From Sphingomonas jaspsi DSM 18422 (lineage in GTDB: Bacteria > Pseudomonadota > Alphaproteobacteria > Sphingomonadales > Sphingomonadaceae): a stretch of DNA of 64,000 nt. The notes beneath the pieces were generated by a model. The model had not been told where the DNA came from. It saw only the letters and a program-made list of their open reading frames with translations, and made no database searches. The position numbers and the translations under genes are program-made. Below, piece after piece: positions 9,272 to 17,628 of this stretch; position 1 is the stretch's first letter; the number at the start of each line of letters is the position of its first letter. The stretch covers positions 431,810-495,809 of the forward strand of contig NZ_KK073876.1 of NCBI RefSeq assembly GCF_000585415.1, read 5' to 3'.

Positions 9272-10501
9272 ATGAAATCCATGCAACGCAGCGATGTGAT
9301 CATCCTTGGCGGCGGACTGGTCGGGCTGGCGCTCGCCGCCGCACTCGACGCCAGTGGCCTTACCGCCGTCGTCATCGACCCCGCCGACCCGTCGACCCGG
9401 ATTGACGCCGCATTCGACGGCCGCACCAGTGCGGTCAGCTCATCTTCAATGCGGATGTTCGATACGATCGGGATCAGCGACCATTTTCCCGCGCCCGGCT
9501 GCCCCATCCGGCGCATCGAGGTCGCGGATGGGCTCGAGCCCGGCGGCCTTGCCTTCGATCCGGCAGATGATGACGAGCCGCTCGGCTGGATGCACGAAAA
9601 CCGAAACTTGCGCGCCGCCCTGCTCGCGCGCGCCGAGGCAGCAAAACATGTCACGCTGCTGTGGAAGAGCCGCGCCGCCGCCATCGATCGGTCCGACGTC
9701 GGGGTGACGGCCACGCTCGAAGACGGGCGGGTCATCAAGGCGGCGTTGCTGGTTGTCGCGGAAGGTCGCAACAGCCCGACGCGCCAGCAGGTCGGGATTC
9801 GCGTCGCCAACTGGAAATATGACCATGCGGCGATCGTGTCGGTGCTGCGCCATGAACAGCCGCACGACAATGTCGCATGGGAAATCTTCTACCCGGCTGG
9901 GCCATTCGCGCTGCTGCCGATGAATGACGACGCCGATGGCCGGCACCGGTCGGCGATCGTCTGGTCGGTCCGTCAGGCCGACGCGACCGGAATGCTGGCC
10001 CTCAGCGACGACGATTTCGCGGCCGAGGCCAAGGCGGCGATGGGCGGCTTCCTCGGCGCCATCCAAACCGCGGCGCCTCGGTCCAGCTATCCGCTGGGCT
10101 TCCATCATGCGGCGCGCATCACCGATACGCGCCTCGTACTGGTGGGCGATGCCGCGCATGGCATGCACCCGATCGCCGGACAGGGCGTCAACGTCGGTTA
10201 TCGCGATGCCGCCGCGCTGGTGCAGGTGCTGGTCGAAGGCGCTCGGCTGGGCCTCGACCTGGGCGACCGGCAGTTGCTCGACCGCTACCAGCGGTGGCGC
10301 AGCCTCGACACCTTCATGGTCAGCCTGGCGACCGACGGGCTCGCCCGCATCTACGGCATACCGGGGAAAACCGCGTCGCGCGTCCGGCGCTTCGGCATGG
10401 GCCTGATCGACCGCATCGGCCCGGTGAAGGACCGGTTGATGGCCGAAGCGCGCGGTACCAGCGGCGATCTGCCACTGCTGCTGCGCGGCCTGCCGATCTA
10501 G
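9272..10501 (+). CDS. UbiH/UbiF/Coq6-family FAD-dependent hydroxylase
   Basis: Flavoprotein monooxygenase of ubiquinone ring hydroxylation; the exact carbon cannot be told from sequence. The 409-residue protein has the N-terminal FAD dinucleotide fold IILGGGLVGLALAAAL and the second FAD motif GDAAHGMHPIAGQGVN, followed by GYRDAAAL, the UbiH/COQ6 signature. The start is ATG 9272, with an in-frame ATG at 9281 almost as likely. It overlaps the next convergent gene by 4 nt at its stop. Confidence 0.92.
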   Translation: MKSMQRSDVIILGGGLVGLALAAALDASGLTAVVIDPADPSTRIDAAFDGRTSAVSSSSMRMFDTIGISDHFPAPGCPIRRIEVADGLEPGGLAFDPADDDEPLGWMHENRNLRAALLARAEAAKHVTLLWKSRAAAIDRSDVGVTATLEDGRVIKAALLVVAEGRNSPTRQQVGIRVANWKYDHAAIVSVLRHEQPHDNVAWEIFYPAGPFALLPMNDDADGRHRSAIVWSVRQADATGMLALSDDDFAAEAKAAMGGFLGAIQTAAPRSSYPLGFHHAARITDTRLVLVGDAAHGMHPIAGQGVNVGYRDAAALVQVLVEGARLGLDLGDRQLLDRYQRWRSLDTFMVSLATDGLARIYGIPGKTASRVRRFGMGLIDRIGPVKDRLMAEARGTSGDLPLLLRGLPI

Positions 10502-10881
10502 ATCGTCGCGCCCGCTTCGGCGCGCTGCTTGGCGCCATGTTCTCGGGGGCGGGTCATGACGAACGGCCCCGACCAGTCGCCTGCGATGGCCCAAGTGCCG
10601 CCGACCTCATGCCCTTCATCGCCGATCAGGCCCTCATATTGCACCGGCGCGATCACCTCGTCGTGCGCATCGTAGATTTTGGTGAAGGTCAGCAGCGTGC
10701 CGTCATGCCGGCCTGCCAGCGTCGAATGCATTCGACCGCTCCGCCCGAACCCTGCGCCATCTTCGTCGATCAGCCCGCTGACGAAGCCGCCTTCGTCGCG
10801 CAGGTCGGCGACGAACGCTACCGGCTCAAGGCTCCCCGGATAGCAATAACTGCCGGACCAGCGCCCCGACAGGTCGGTCAT
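10498..10881 (-). CDS. Conserved small protein, unknown function
   Basis: A 127-residue soluble protein without signal or membrane segment. The pattern of WSGSYCYPG near the start, paired short strands and GGTWAIAGDWSGPFVMTRP near the end suggests a small beta-barrel. I do not recognise a named family. Its ATG overlaps the stop of the Lon-N-domain gene as ATGA, so it is the last gene of the thioredoxin / Lon-N / unknown operon. Confidence 0.72.
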   Translation of the reverse strand: MTDLSGRWSGSYCYPGSLEPVAFVADLRDEGGFVSGLIDEDGAGFGRSGRMHSTLAGRHDGTLLTFTKIYDAHDEVIAPVQYEGLIGDEGHEVGGTWAIAGDWSGPFVMTRPREHGAKQRAEAGATI

Positions 10882-11510
10882 TGCAGCGTCTGGTCGTTGT
10901 CCGCACCGCCCGGCGCGAGTCGCTGGAACTGCATCAGCTGGACGACCAGGTCGGCGCGCTCCATCAGCGTCGGTGCTTCCAGCAGGGCCTGTTTGGCGCC
11001 GACGTCGAACGGCGACACTTGGGCGATGGCGTTGACCAGCATCTCATCGTCCAGTCGACCGACCATGTCCCAGTCGATCGCGACCCCCAACGCATCGCCG
11101 AACCGCCTCGCCTCGCGCTCGACGTCGGCGCGGATCGCCATCGGCAGCGCATCGGGCTCCGCATCGTCATAGGCGGCAAGATCGACATCGGCCTGGCGAT
11201 AGGTTGTGCCAAGGTCGCGTTCGGCAATCAGGCGGAACCGGCTGACCCCCTGCAGCACGATGTTGTAACGGCCGTCGTCCATCTCCTCGACCCCGACGAT
11301 GTCGCCGACGCAGCCGCTGCGGAACAGGGGCGGCGGATCGCCTGCGCCGCTCGGCTGGATCATGCCGATTCGTGCGGTGCCGGCCAATGCGTCGCGCACC
11401 ATGTCGCGATATCGCGGCTCGAAAATATGCAGCGGCAATTGGCTGCGCGGAAACAGGATTGCACCGGCCAGCGGGAACAGCGGGATCCGCGCAGGGTCAG
11501 CACCCATCAT
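10878..11510 (-). CDS. Lon N-terminal (substrate-binding) domain protein
   Basis: A 210-residue stand-alone version of the LAN/Lon substrate-binding domain, without ATPase or protease parts. Hallmarks are ARIPLFPLAGAILFP at residue 6-20, LPLHIFEPRYRDM, a GVSRFRL strand and the helical tail. Such proteins are common in alphaproteobacteria next to a thioredoxin-TPR gene, and their role is not established. I chose ATG 11510 because it overlaps the upstream stop as ATGA; the longer frame reads back into the upstream gene. Confidence 0.9.
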   Translation of the reverse strand: MMGADPARIPLFPLAGAILFPRSQLPLHIFEPRYRDMVRDALAGTARIGMIQPSGAGDPPPLFRSGCVGDIVGVEEMDDGRYNIVLQGVSRFRLIAERDLGTTYRQADVDLAAYDDAEPDALPMAIRADVEREARRFGDALGVAIDWDMVGRLDDEMLVNAIAQVSPFDVGAKQALLEAPTLMERADLVVQLMQFQRLAPGGADNDQTLQ

Positions 11511-12412
11511 GTGAACAGCAGCGCCGACAGGCGTCGCCGCACGCCGCGACCCCAGGGATCGTCGAATCCGGCGGCTTCGAGGATTTGCAGCAGCTTGGCC
11601 TTGGCCGCGCCCTCGTTCCACGCCGAATCGCGGGCGATAATCTCCAGCAGGGCGTCGGCCGCGCCGTCGCGGTCGCCGGCCGCCATCTTCGCCTTCGCAA
11701 TCGCAAAGCGCGCGTCGTGATCGTCCGGGTCGTTCGCCAGTCGCGCCTCGTCGGCCGACGTGTCGGCCACCGGGGTCGCCGCCACTTCCAGCGCCGAGCG
11801 CGCCCGCGCGATTGCCGGATGCGCAGCGTTGGCGGGGTCCAGGCCCTCCAGCAGCGCGCGGACCTCATCAATCTTGCCGCCCGCCAGCATGGCCCGCGCC
11901 AGCCCGCCGATCACGACCGGATTGTCGGGATCCATGTCGCGGATTTGTGTGAAAATCGATTCGGCGCGGGCCGCATCGCCGCTCTCGAGAAGCTCTTCGC
12001 CCATGGCGATCAGCGGCTCGACCTGCGCCGCAAGATCCTGTACCGCACCTTTGACCGGAAGCTGGGCCAGCAGCTGGTCGAGCACCTTGGTCAGCTGGCC
12101 TTCGGTGCGATAGTTGGTGATGTCGGCAACGGGCTGGCCTTGGAAAAAGGCGTAGACGGTCGGGATCGACTGGATCTGGAACTGCGCGGCGATGAATTTT
12201 TCCGCGTCGACGTCGATCTTGGCCAACACCACGCCGCGGTCGGCATAGTCGGCGGCGACCTTTTCCAGCACCGGGCCCAGCTGCTTGCACGGACCGCACC
12301 ATGTCGCCCAGAAGTCGAGGATGACGAGACTGGTCATCGACGGCTCGATCACGGCCTTCTGAAACCTTTCGACGGCCGCGCGTTCGCTTTCGGTCATGCC
12401 AAGGGTCGCCAC
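11507..12412 (-). CDS. Thioredoxin-TPR protein (CnoX/YbbN-like)
   Basis: A 301-residue protein with an N-terminal thioredoxin domain carrying the intact active site FWATWCGPCKQ, the cis-Pro region QSIPTVYAFFQG, and then helical tetratricopeptide-like repeats to the C-terminus. This is the architecture of CnoX/YbbN, a redox-holdase partner of GroEL. The WCGPC motif implies reductase activity, which E. coli CnoX lacks. The start is GTG 12412 with GAAGGAG 6-7 nt upstream; ATG 12397 is less likely. It leads a three-gene overlapping operon. Confidence 0.9.
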   Translation of the reverse strand: MATLGMTESERAAVERFQKAVIEPSMTSLVILDFWATWCGPCKQLGPVLEKVAADYADRGVVLAKIDVDAEKFIAAQFQIQSIPTVYAFFQGQPVADITNYRTEGQLTKVLDQLLAQLPVKGAVQDLAAQVEPLIAMGEELLESGDAARAESIFTQIRDMDPDNPVVIGGLARAMLAGGKIDEVRALLEGLDPANAAHPAIARARSALEVAATPVADTSADEARLANDPDDHDARFAIAKAKMAAGDRDGAADALLEIIARDSAWNEGAAKAKLLQILEAAGFDDPWGRGVRRRLSALLFT

Positions 12413-12560
12413 GCTACACTCCTTCCTGCCGGGCACCGCATATGGGCGCGACACCGCTTTCCGGCAAGCTTTGCGAAACAGGGGTTGCGCGGTTCGACAG
12501 TCGCTGCTAGCTGCCCGCCCACCCGACCGGACGACGCTGTTTTCCGGTCCGCCAGATCGA

Positions 12561-12635
12561 GCGGGCGTAGCTCAGGGGTAGAGCACAACCTTGCCAAGGT
12601 TGGGGTCGAGGGTTCGAATCCCTTCGCCCGCTCCA
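12561..12635 (+). tRNA. tRNA-Gly (anticodon GCC)
   Basis: A 75-nt cloverleaf with the 3' CCA encoded. The acceptor stem is GCGGGCG/CGCCCGC, the D-arm GCTCAGGGGTAGAGC, and the anticodon stem-loop CAACC-TTGCCAA-GGTTG with GCC at the centre. The T-arm is GAGGGTTCGAATCCCTT, with discriminator T then CCA. It stands alone between the thioredoxin-TPR and msrA genes. Confidence 0.98.
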
Positions 12636-12709
12636 TTTCCTTCCATCGACGATGCCGGACTGCCGAAAGTCGGCTGTAACCGTTTGCCGTTGCGGTTAGA
12701 ATATCGGGC

Positions 12710-13369
12710 ATGAGACTCGCCCTTGCCGCCGTCGGCCTTTGCGCCGTCGCTACCGTCATGGCCTACAGCGAAAGCCAGGCCGAATCGCCCGTCCGCGTGC
12801 CTGCCCCGGCACTGGTCATCGCGAACAAGGCGCCGACGGAGACCGCCTATTTCGCCGGTGGCTGCTTCTGGGGCGTCGAAGCGGTGTTCGACCGGGTCAA
12901 AGGCGTGCGCATGGCGCAGTCGGGCTACGCGGGGGGAGCGCTGAAGAACCCCGATTACGAAGCGGTGTCGACCGGCGCCACAGGGCATGCCGAAACGGTT
13001 AAGGTCGTCTTCGACCCCCGCCAGGTCAGCTATGCCACGCTGATGCAGATCTATTTCTCGGTCGCGACCGATCCGACCCAGCTCAACCGCCAGGGTCCCG
13101 ACACGGGCACGCAATATCGCGGCGCGATGTTCCCGACGTCGCCGGCACAGGCCCAGCAGGCGCGCGCCTACATCGCGCAGCTGACCAAGGCCAGAACCTA
13201 TCCGCGGCGCATCGTCACCCGGATCGAACCCTTCAACGGCTTCACGGTCGCAGAGGCCTATCATCAGGACTATCTCGTCCGGCATCCTGCGCAGCCCTAT
13301 ATCGTCATCAACGATCAGCCCAAGGTCGCAGCCTTGAAACGCTATTTCCCGCAATATTGGAAGGCCTGA
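12710..13369 (+). CDS. msrA: Exported peptide-methionine (S)-S-oxide reductase
   Basis: Repairs methionine S-sulfoxide in oxidised proteins. The 219-residue protein has the catalytic GCFWGVEAVF motif with the nucleophilic Cys52, plus SGYAGG, TGHAETVKV, DPTQLNRQG and the C-terminal HQDYLVRHP. An N-terminal hydrophobic segment (residues 1-15, LALAAVGLCAVATVMA) indicates export, so this copy acts in the periplasm. I see no MsrB partner nearby. It ends head-to-head with the convergent oxygenase gene with no gap. Confidence 0.94.
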   Translation: MRLALAAVGLCAVATVMAYSESQAESPVRVPAPALVIANKAPTETAYFAGGCFWGVEAVFDRVKGVRMAQSGYAGGALKNPDYEAVSTGATGHAETVKVVFDPRQVSYATLMQIYFSVATDPTQLNRQGPDTGTQYRGAMFPTSPAQAQQARAYIAQLTKARTYPRRIVTRIEPFNGFTVAEAYHQDYLVRHPAQPYIVINDQPKVAALKRYFPQYWKA

Positions 13370-14002
13370 TCAGCCCAGCGGCCGCTCACGAAACCATTGG
13401 GTGACAATATATTTGACGCCCTTGCGAACCTTCATCCCCTGGTGAAGCGTCGCATTGTTGGGCATCCCGTCGGGCAGCAGGTTGTTCCACAGCAGCAGCT
13501 TGCCGGTTTCGGGCCGCACGGTCTTGCCGATGGTTTTGAATCGGGTCGCCCCGCCTTCGTCCGGCTCGTTCAGGTACAGCATCGCCGTCCAAGTCCGCTG
13601 GCCGGCGTCGGCGCAGTGAAGGAAATAGTCCGCGCTGCCGGGATTGAAGGTGTCGGTATGCGGGCGGAATTCCTGCCCTGGGGTGTAGCGCTGCCCCTGC
13701 GCCGGCTCGGCCTGCGACAATTCCGCGCCGACGATCTGCGCCAGCGACAGCTGAAGCGCCGCAACCAGCGGGTGACCGGGGTCGAGGTCGCACGTCTCGC
13801 TGGTGCGGAAGCCTTCCTCGCCCTGATCGTCCGCCAGGGTGGACGGGCGACGGCGCTCATCGATCAAGGCGCATAGCCGCGCGCAGTCGCTAGCCGGGAG
13901 GAAATGGCGCACTATGAACAGGTCCAGCCGCGGGTCCGGTACACGCTGCACACCTTCGCGACGCCGCAGGGGCCAGCGACCGGCCCCGTCAGCGCCGGGC
14001 AT
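13370..14002 (-). CDS. 2OG-Fe(II) oxygenase, prolyl 4-hydroxylase type
   Basis: A 210-residue non-haem iron dioxygenase. The iron ligands are visible as HTD in FRPHTDTFNPG and a distal His in ATLHQGMKV, and the 2-oxoglutarate-binding Lys lies in VRKGVKYIVTQWFRE. The layout is that of bacterial prolyl 4-hydroxylases; the substrate is unknown. The ATG at 14002 overlaps the end of the upstream beta-lactamase-like gene by 14 nt, suggesting coupling. Confidence 0.88.
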   Translation of the reverse strand: MPGADGAGRWPLRRREGVQRVPDPRLDLFIVRHFLPASDCARLCALIDERRRPSTLADDQGEEGFRTSETCDLDPGHPLVAALQLSLAQIVGAELSQAEPAQGQRYTPGQEFRPHTDTFNPGSADYFLHCADAGQRTWTAMLYLNEPDEGGATRFKTIGKTVRPETGKLLLWNNLLPDGMPNNATLHQGMKVRKGVKYIVTQWFRERPLG

Positions 14003-15059
14003 TATGGTAGGCGACCAGCTCGCGCGTCACGGCCTGCATCAGGTCCTGGCTGTTGCCGTCGCTGCGGTTCGTCACGGTCATGATCGCCATCGCGTAGACC
14101 GTGCCGTCGGGTGCGGTCAGCAGGCCGATGTCGTTGATCCCGGCGATTCGCTTCTCGAAATTCTGGCCCGTCCCGGTCTTGTGGCTCCAGCTCCATCCCG
14201 CAGGTAGAGCGGCGCGTACACGCAGCTTGCCGGTGCGAGTCTGCGACATGATCGACAGCAGGCGGTTGGTCGATTCGGCCGACAACAGTTCGCCGCGCTT
14301 CAACCGCGCCAGCGCGCGGGCGACCGATTGCGGTGCAGCCCCGTCGTAGGGGTCTGCGACGTAACGGTCGAACGCAGCCCTCCGCACCGCTGCCGGCAGC
14401 GCGTTGCGCGCTTTATAAAAGGCGTCGCCGATCGAATAGCTCTGGCTCCAGATCAGGCCCGCAATCTTGGACTGTAGCGCCCGCTCTCCTTCATAAAAAC
14501 GGATCGAGCCCAACCCCTTGGCGGCGATCATCGTACGCACGGCCGAAGGTCCCCCGATCGACCGCATCAACTTGTCGTTGGCGGTGTTGTCGCTCTCAGT
14601 GATCGCGGTGAACAGAAGCGCCCCCAGCGTCGTGGTGTGGCCGCCCGCCAATATCTTGTCCGCAAGCGGCTGGTGGAACAGCGTCAGGTCGTCGCGCCCC
14701 AGCGTTACCTTGTCGGACAACGACACCCGGCCTCGGTCGACCGCGTCCATCGCGGTGATGGCGACCCACAGTTTCGAACAGCTCTGCTGCGGATAAAGCG
14801 CCGTCGCGCCATAGCCGATTTCCCACCCGTCTTTCAGCGACACGATCGCGATACCCGCCTTGCCGTCGAACGCGCGGCCCATCTCGGCAATCCGCGCGTT
14901 GAGCGCCGCAGGCCCGGGACGTGCCGGTCGCAGGGTCGACGGGGTCGGCGCGCCGCCGCCGGGCAAGGGGGCCAAGGGATCCGAGGTCTGGGCGGGTGCC
15001 GACGATGCGCCGGCGATCAGCAGCGCGGTCGAAATCAACTTGCGCAAAAGAGGCGTCAT
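13989..15059 (-). CDS. Class A beta-lactamase-like serine hydrolase
   Basis: A 356-residue exported protein with a signal peptide (residues 1-24, ending APAQ) and a Pro/Gly-rich linker. All three class A motifs are present: S93-C-S-K96 (SxxK), S156-D-N158 and K294-T-G296. The omega-loop Glu appears to be E192 in GERALQ, with Gln where class A enzymes have Asn170, and about 35 extra residues follow before the AAPQSVARAL helix. It may be a true beta-lactamase of a divergent subgroup or a penicillin-interactive hydrolase. The start is ATG 15059; earlier frame extension lacks a signal peptide. Confidence 0.85.
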   Translation of the reverse strand: MTPLLRKLISTALLIAGASSAPAQTSDPLAPLPGGGAPTPSTLRPARPGPAALNARIAEMGRAFDGKAGIAIVSLKDGWEIGYGATALYPQQSCSKLWVAITAMDAVDRGRVSLSDKVTLGRDDLTLFHQPLADKILAGGHTTTLGALLFTAITESDNTANDKLMRSIGGPSAVRTMIAAKGLGSIRFYEGERALQSKIAGLIWSQSYSIGDAFYKARNALPAAVRRAAFDRYVADPYDGAAPQSVARALARLKRGELLSAESTNRLLSIMSQTRTGKLRVRAALPAGWSWSHKTGTGQNFEKRIAGINDIGLLTAPDGTVYAMAIMTVTNRSDGNSQDLMQAVTRELVAYHNARR

Positions 15060-15172
15060 GACGTCGGTTTCCCCCGGTGAACTCGGTCGTAGCGACCCTA
15101 TCGCAGGCGGGATGAACCGCCGATGGCCCTTCCGTCGCAAGGTCGCAAAATCGCTCGACCTTGCCAAGACGG

Positions 15173-16003
15173 TCAGAGCGGGGGTGCGCTCGGCGCGGTA
15201 CCGCCTCCCAGCAGGGCGGCGGATTCCAGTTCGTCTAGCGCGCGGTGGGCGGCAATGTAGCGCCGGGCCGACACCACCCACTGGCTCGCGTTTCCGGCGC
15301 CGGGGAGCCGCATCGTCTCGGCCAGTGCTGCGTCGACTTCGCCTCCCCGCAAGCGGGCGATTGCGCGGTCGTAACGGGCCTGCGGCTGGGGCGATGGCGT
15401 GTCGGTACGATGGATGGCCATGATCGATCCTAGCTCGCGCTTTACCCCGTCCCACCAACCTTCATCGGGAGCGCCGCTGCGAAGCGAGGGTCCAAGCGCT
15501 TCATACTGCTGGACGAGCGCGTCGAGGCGCACTGGTTCGCGCGAAGCGGTGATGACGGTCGCGACGGCAGCTTGGTGACGATCGCCGAACCGCTGGACCA
15601 GCAACGGCTCGAGATAGCCAAGCGCCACGCCGCGATCGATCGCGCGGCGGGCGGCGAAGGCGATCAGCAGCGCGTCGGCACGGCCGGCAGATCCGGCTGC
15701 GGCTTTGGCCTGGCCTTCGATCGCCGCCAGCCGGCTTTCAAGGGTCGAAATCCGTGCCGCATCGACCGCTGTCAGCGTGGGGCTGGCCGCCACGGCAGGC
15801 TGCGGCTGGGCGCTTGCCGGTGCTGGCGCCAGGGCGGCGGCCACGGGCGGCGCGGCCTTGGGCTCGACCCCGAAAAATCGCGCGCCCGCGTCCCAGCGCG
15901 ACAGGCCCCAAGTCGCCATTCCGGCGCCTGCGAACAGCAGCAGGATCGTCCAGGCGATCCGCGCTCCCCATCCGGATCGTTGTGGTTGATATGTCACGCT
16001 CAT
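15173..16003 (-). CDS. HemD-linked membrane protein (mitofilin/HemX-like)
   Basis: A 276-residue protein with one N-terminal membrane anchor (IAWTILLLFAGAGMATWGL, about residue 17-35), an Ala/Pro-rich stretch and a helical domain beginning ARISTLESRLAAIEGQ. It matches the single-pass protein found after hemC-hemD in alphaproteobacteria, annotated as mitofilin-like or HemX-like, with role unknown. The ATG 16003 overlaps the hemD stop as ATGA. Confidence 0.78.
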   Translation of the reverse strand: MSVTYQPQRSGWGARIAWTILLLFAGAGMATWGLSRWDAGARFFGVEPKAAPPVAAALAPAPASAQPQPAVAASPTLTAVDAARISTLESRLAAIEGQAKAAAGSAGRADALLIAFAARRAIDRGVALGYLEPLLVQRFGDRHQAAVATVITASREPVRLDALVQQYEALGPSLRSGAPDEGWWDGVKRELGSIMAIHRTDTPSPQPQARYDRAIARLRGGEVDAALAETMRLPGAGNASQWVVSARRYIAAHRALDELESAALLGGGTAPSAPPL

Positions 16004-16662
16004 CGGCCGCCTGTCTGGCACAGCTTGGCAGCAAGGGCCAGCAACTGCGCATCGCCCGGCTGGTCCGCGACGGCGATGACCCGCCATCCGCCCCCGCAGG
16101 CAATGGCCGCGGCGGAGCTGATCGCCACGATGTCGATCCCGCCGCGGTCGGTTACCAGCTCGGCCAGCCGTTTACCCGCGCGCGGACTGTGGATCGCGAC
16201 GACTTGGTCCGTCATCGGCGGCAGCGCGGGCGCTGGAATGGCGCGCGCTTCATACACGGCGACCGCGGTGATGTTGGCGCGCCCTGGCGGTGCCGTCCGA
16301 TGCCGACCGCCCGGGTGTAGCAGACGTAAATCTGCGGGCAGGGCATGCAACAGGTCGTCGACCCCGCCCTCGCCCGTTTCTTGCACGGAAAAGCCGGCTG
16401 CGCGTGCCGCATCGGCCGTGACCGCTCCAACCGCGAACACCGGCAGGTCGCGATACAGTGCCAGCTGCCGGTTGCCGTACCGAACTGCATTGGCGCTGGT
16501 CAGCAGCAGGCCGTCGAATTGGGACGCGGCCGGCGCGCTCCAGTCCAGCGGAACGACTTCGAACAGGGGGCAGCCGACGACGGTCAGTCCCAACGCTCTC
16601 GCACGGGCGATGCTGGCCGACAGCCCCGGTTCAGGGCGCACCAGCAGCAGGGTCCGCATCAC
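16000..16662 (-). CDS. hemD: Uroporphyrinogen-III synthase
   Basis: Closes hydroxymethylbilane to uroporphyrinogen III with D-ring inversion. The 220-residue sequence is poorly conserved, as in all HemD. It starts TLLLVRPEPGLSASIARA, has GLLLTSANAVR in the first domain and IVAISSAAAIACGG near the end, the recurring LTSxNAV-type motifs. It overlaps hemC upstream by 4 nt (ATGA) and the mitofilin-like gene downstream; this position supports the assignment. Confidence 0.9.
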   Translation of the reverse strand: MMRTLLLVRPEPGLSASIARARALGLTVVGCPLFEVVPLDWSAPAASQFDGLLLTSANAVRYGNRQLALYRDLPVFAVGAVTADAARAAGFSVQETGEGGVDDLLHALPADLRLLHPGGRHRTAPPGRANITAVAVYEARAIPAPALPPMTDQVVAIHSPRAGKRLAELVTDRGGIDIVAISSAAAIACGGGWRVIAVADQPGDAQLLALAAKLCQTGGR

Positions 16663-17579
16663 GCCTCGAACAGCAGGCGGATACTTGCCGGCGCGTCGGC
16701 CAGCATTTCGCGCGCCAGCGCAGCGGGGCCGTCGACATCGCCTACCGCAAAGCGAGCCCGGCCATCAATCCGTTCCGCCCCGTCCTCGCTCAGCAACTCG
16801 CAGCGAAAGTCGACACGATCGCCATCGACGATAGCAAGCGCCGCGACGGGCGAATGGCATGTGCCGCCTAGCGCGCGGGTGTAGGCGCGCTCGGCCATGA
16901 CGGCAGCGTGCGTGTCGCGATGGTCGATCGCCTTCAGAAGTTCCACCACGCGCTTATCGTCACCGCGACACTCGATCCCGACCGCGCCCTGCGCCGGTGC
17001 CGGCAGCATCTCGTCGACCCCGATCGTGCTGCCGACGTCCTTGCGGCCCAGCCGGTCGAGTCCGGCTGCCGCGAGCAGGGTCGCATCGACTTCCCCGCTT
17101 TCGCGCTTGGCAAGCCGCGTGTCGACGTTGCCCCGAAGGGTGACGATGTTGAGATCGGGTCGCTTGCCCCTGAGCTGAGCGGCGCGGCGCGGACTGCTCG
17201 TGCCGACGGTCGCCCCGGCGGCGAGTGCTGCAATCGATTCCGCGCCGATCAACCGGTCGCGCACATCGGCGCGCGGCAGCATCGCGGCGATGACCAGGAT
17301 GTCGGGTCGTTCGCTTTCCACGTCCTTCATCGAATGCACCGAAATGTCGGTGTCGCCGGCTAAAAGGGCGACGTCCAGCTCCTTGGTCCACAGCGCCTTG
17401 CCGCCGACATCGGCCAGCGGCCGATCCTGGATCCGGTCGCCGCTGGTCTTGACGGTGTGGATCGCCACCGCCCCCTTTTTCCAGCCGTGCGCGGCTTCCA
17501 GCGCGGCCGCCACCATATGCGCTTGGGCCAGCGCCAGCGGGCTGCCCCGCGTTCCCAACCGGATCTGAATCTCGCTCAT
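16659..17579 (-). CDS. hemC: Porphobilinogen deaminase (hydroxymethylbilane synthase)
   Basis: Condenses four porphobilinogens into hydroxymethylbilane. The 306-residue protein shows RLGTRGSPLALAQ, the loop KTSGDRIQDRPLADVGGKALW, HSMKDV, GTSSPRRAAQL, LRGNVDTRL and APAQGAVGIE. Cys241 in LGGTCHSPVAA binds the dipyrromethane cofactor. It is divergent from tsaD, with 49 bp between the two starts. Confidence 0.97.
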   Translation of the reverse strand: MSEIQIRLGTRGSPLALAQAHMVAAALEAAHGWKKGAVAIHTVKTSGDRIQDRPLADVGGKALWTKELDVALLAGDTDISVHSMKDVESERPDILVIAAMLPRADVRDRLIGAESIAALAAGATVGTSSPRRAAQLRGKRPDLNIVTLRGNVDTRLAKRESGEVDATLLAAAGLDRLGRKDVGSTIGVDEMLPAPAQGAVGIECRGDDKRVVELLKAIDHRDTHAAVMAERAYTRALGGTCHSPVAALAIVDGDRVDFRCELLSEDGAERIDGRARFAVGDVDGPAALAREMLADAPASIRLLFEA

Positions 17580-17628
17580 CCTTGCTAGCGCTAGCCTAAG
17601 CGGGGCTTTTTAGGCAAAGGCCTTTGTC

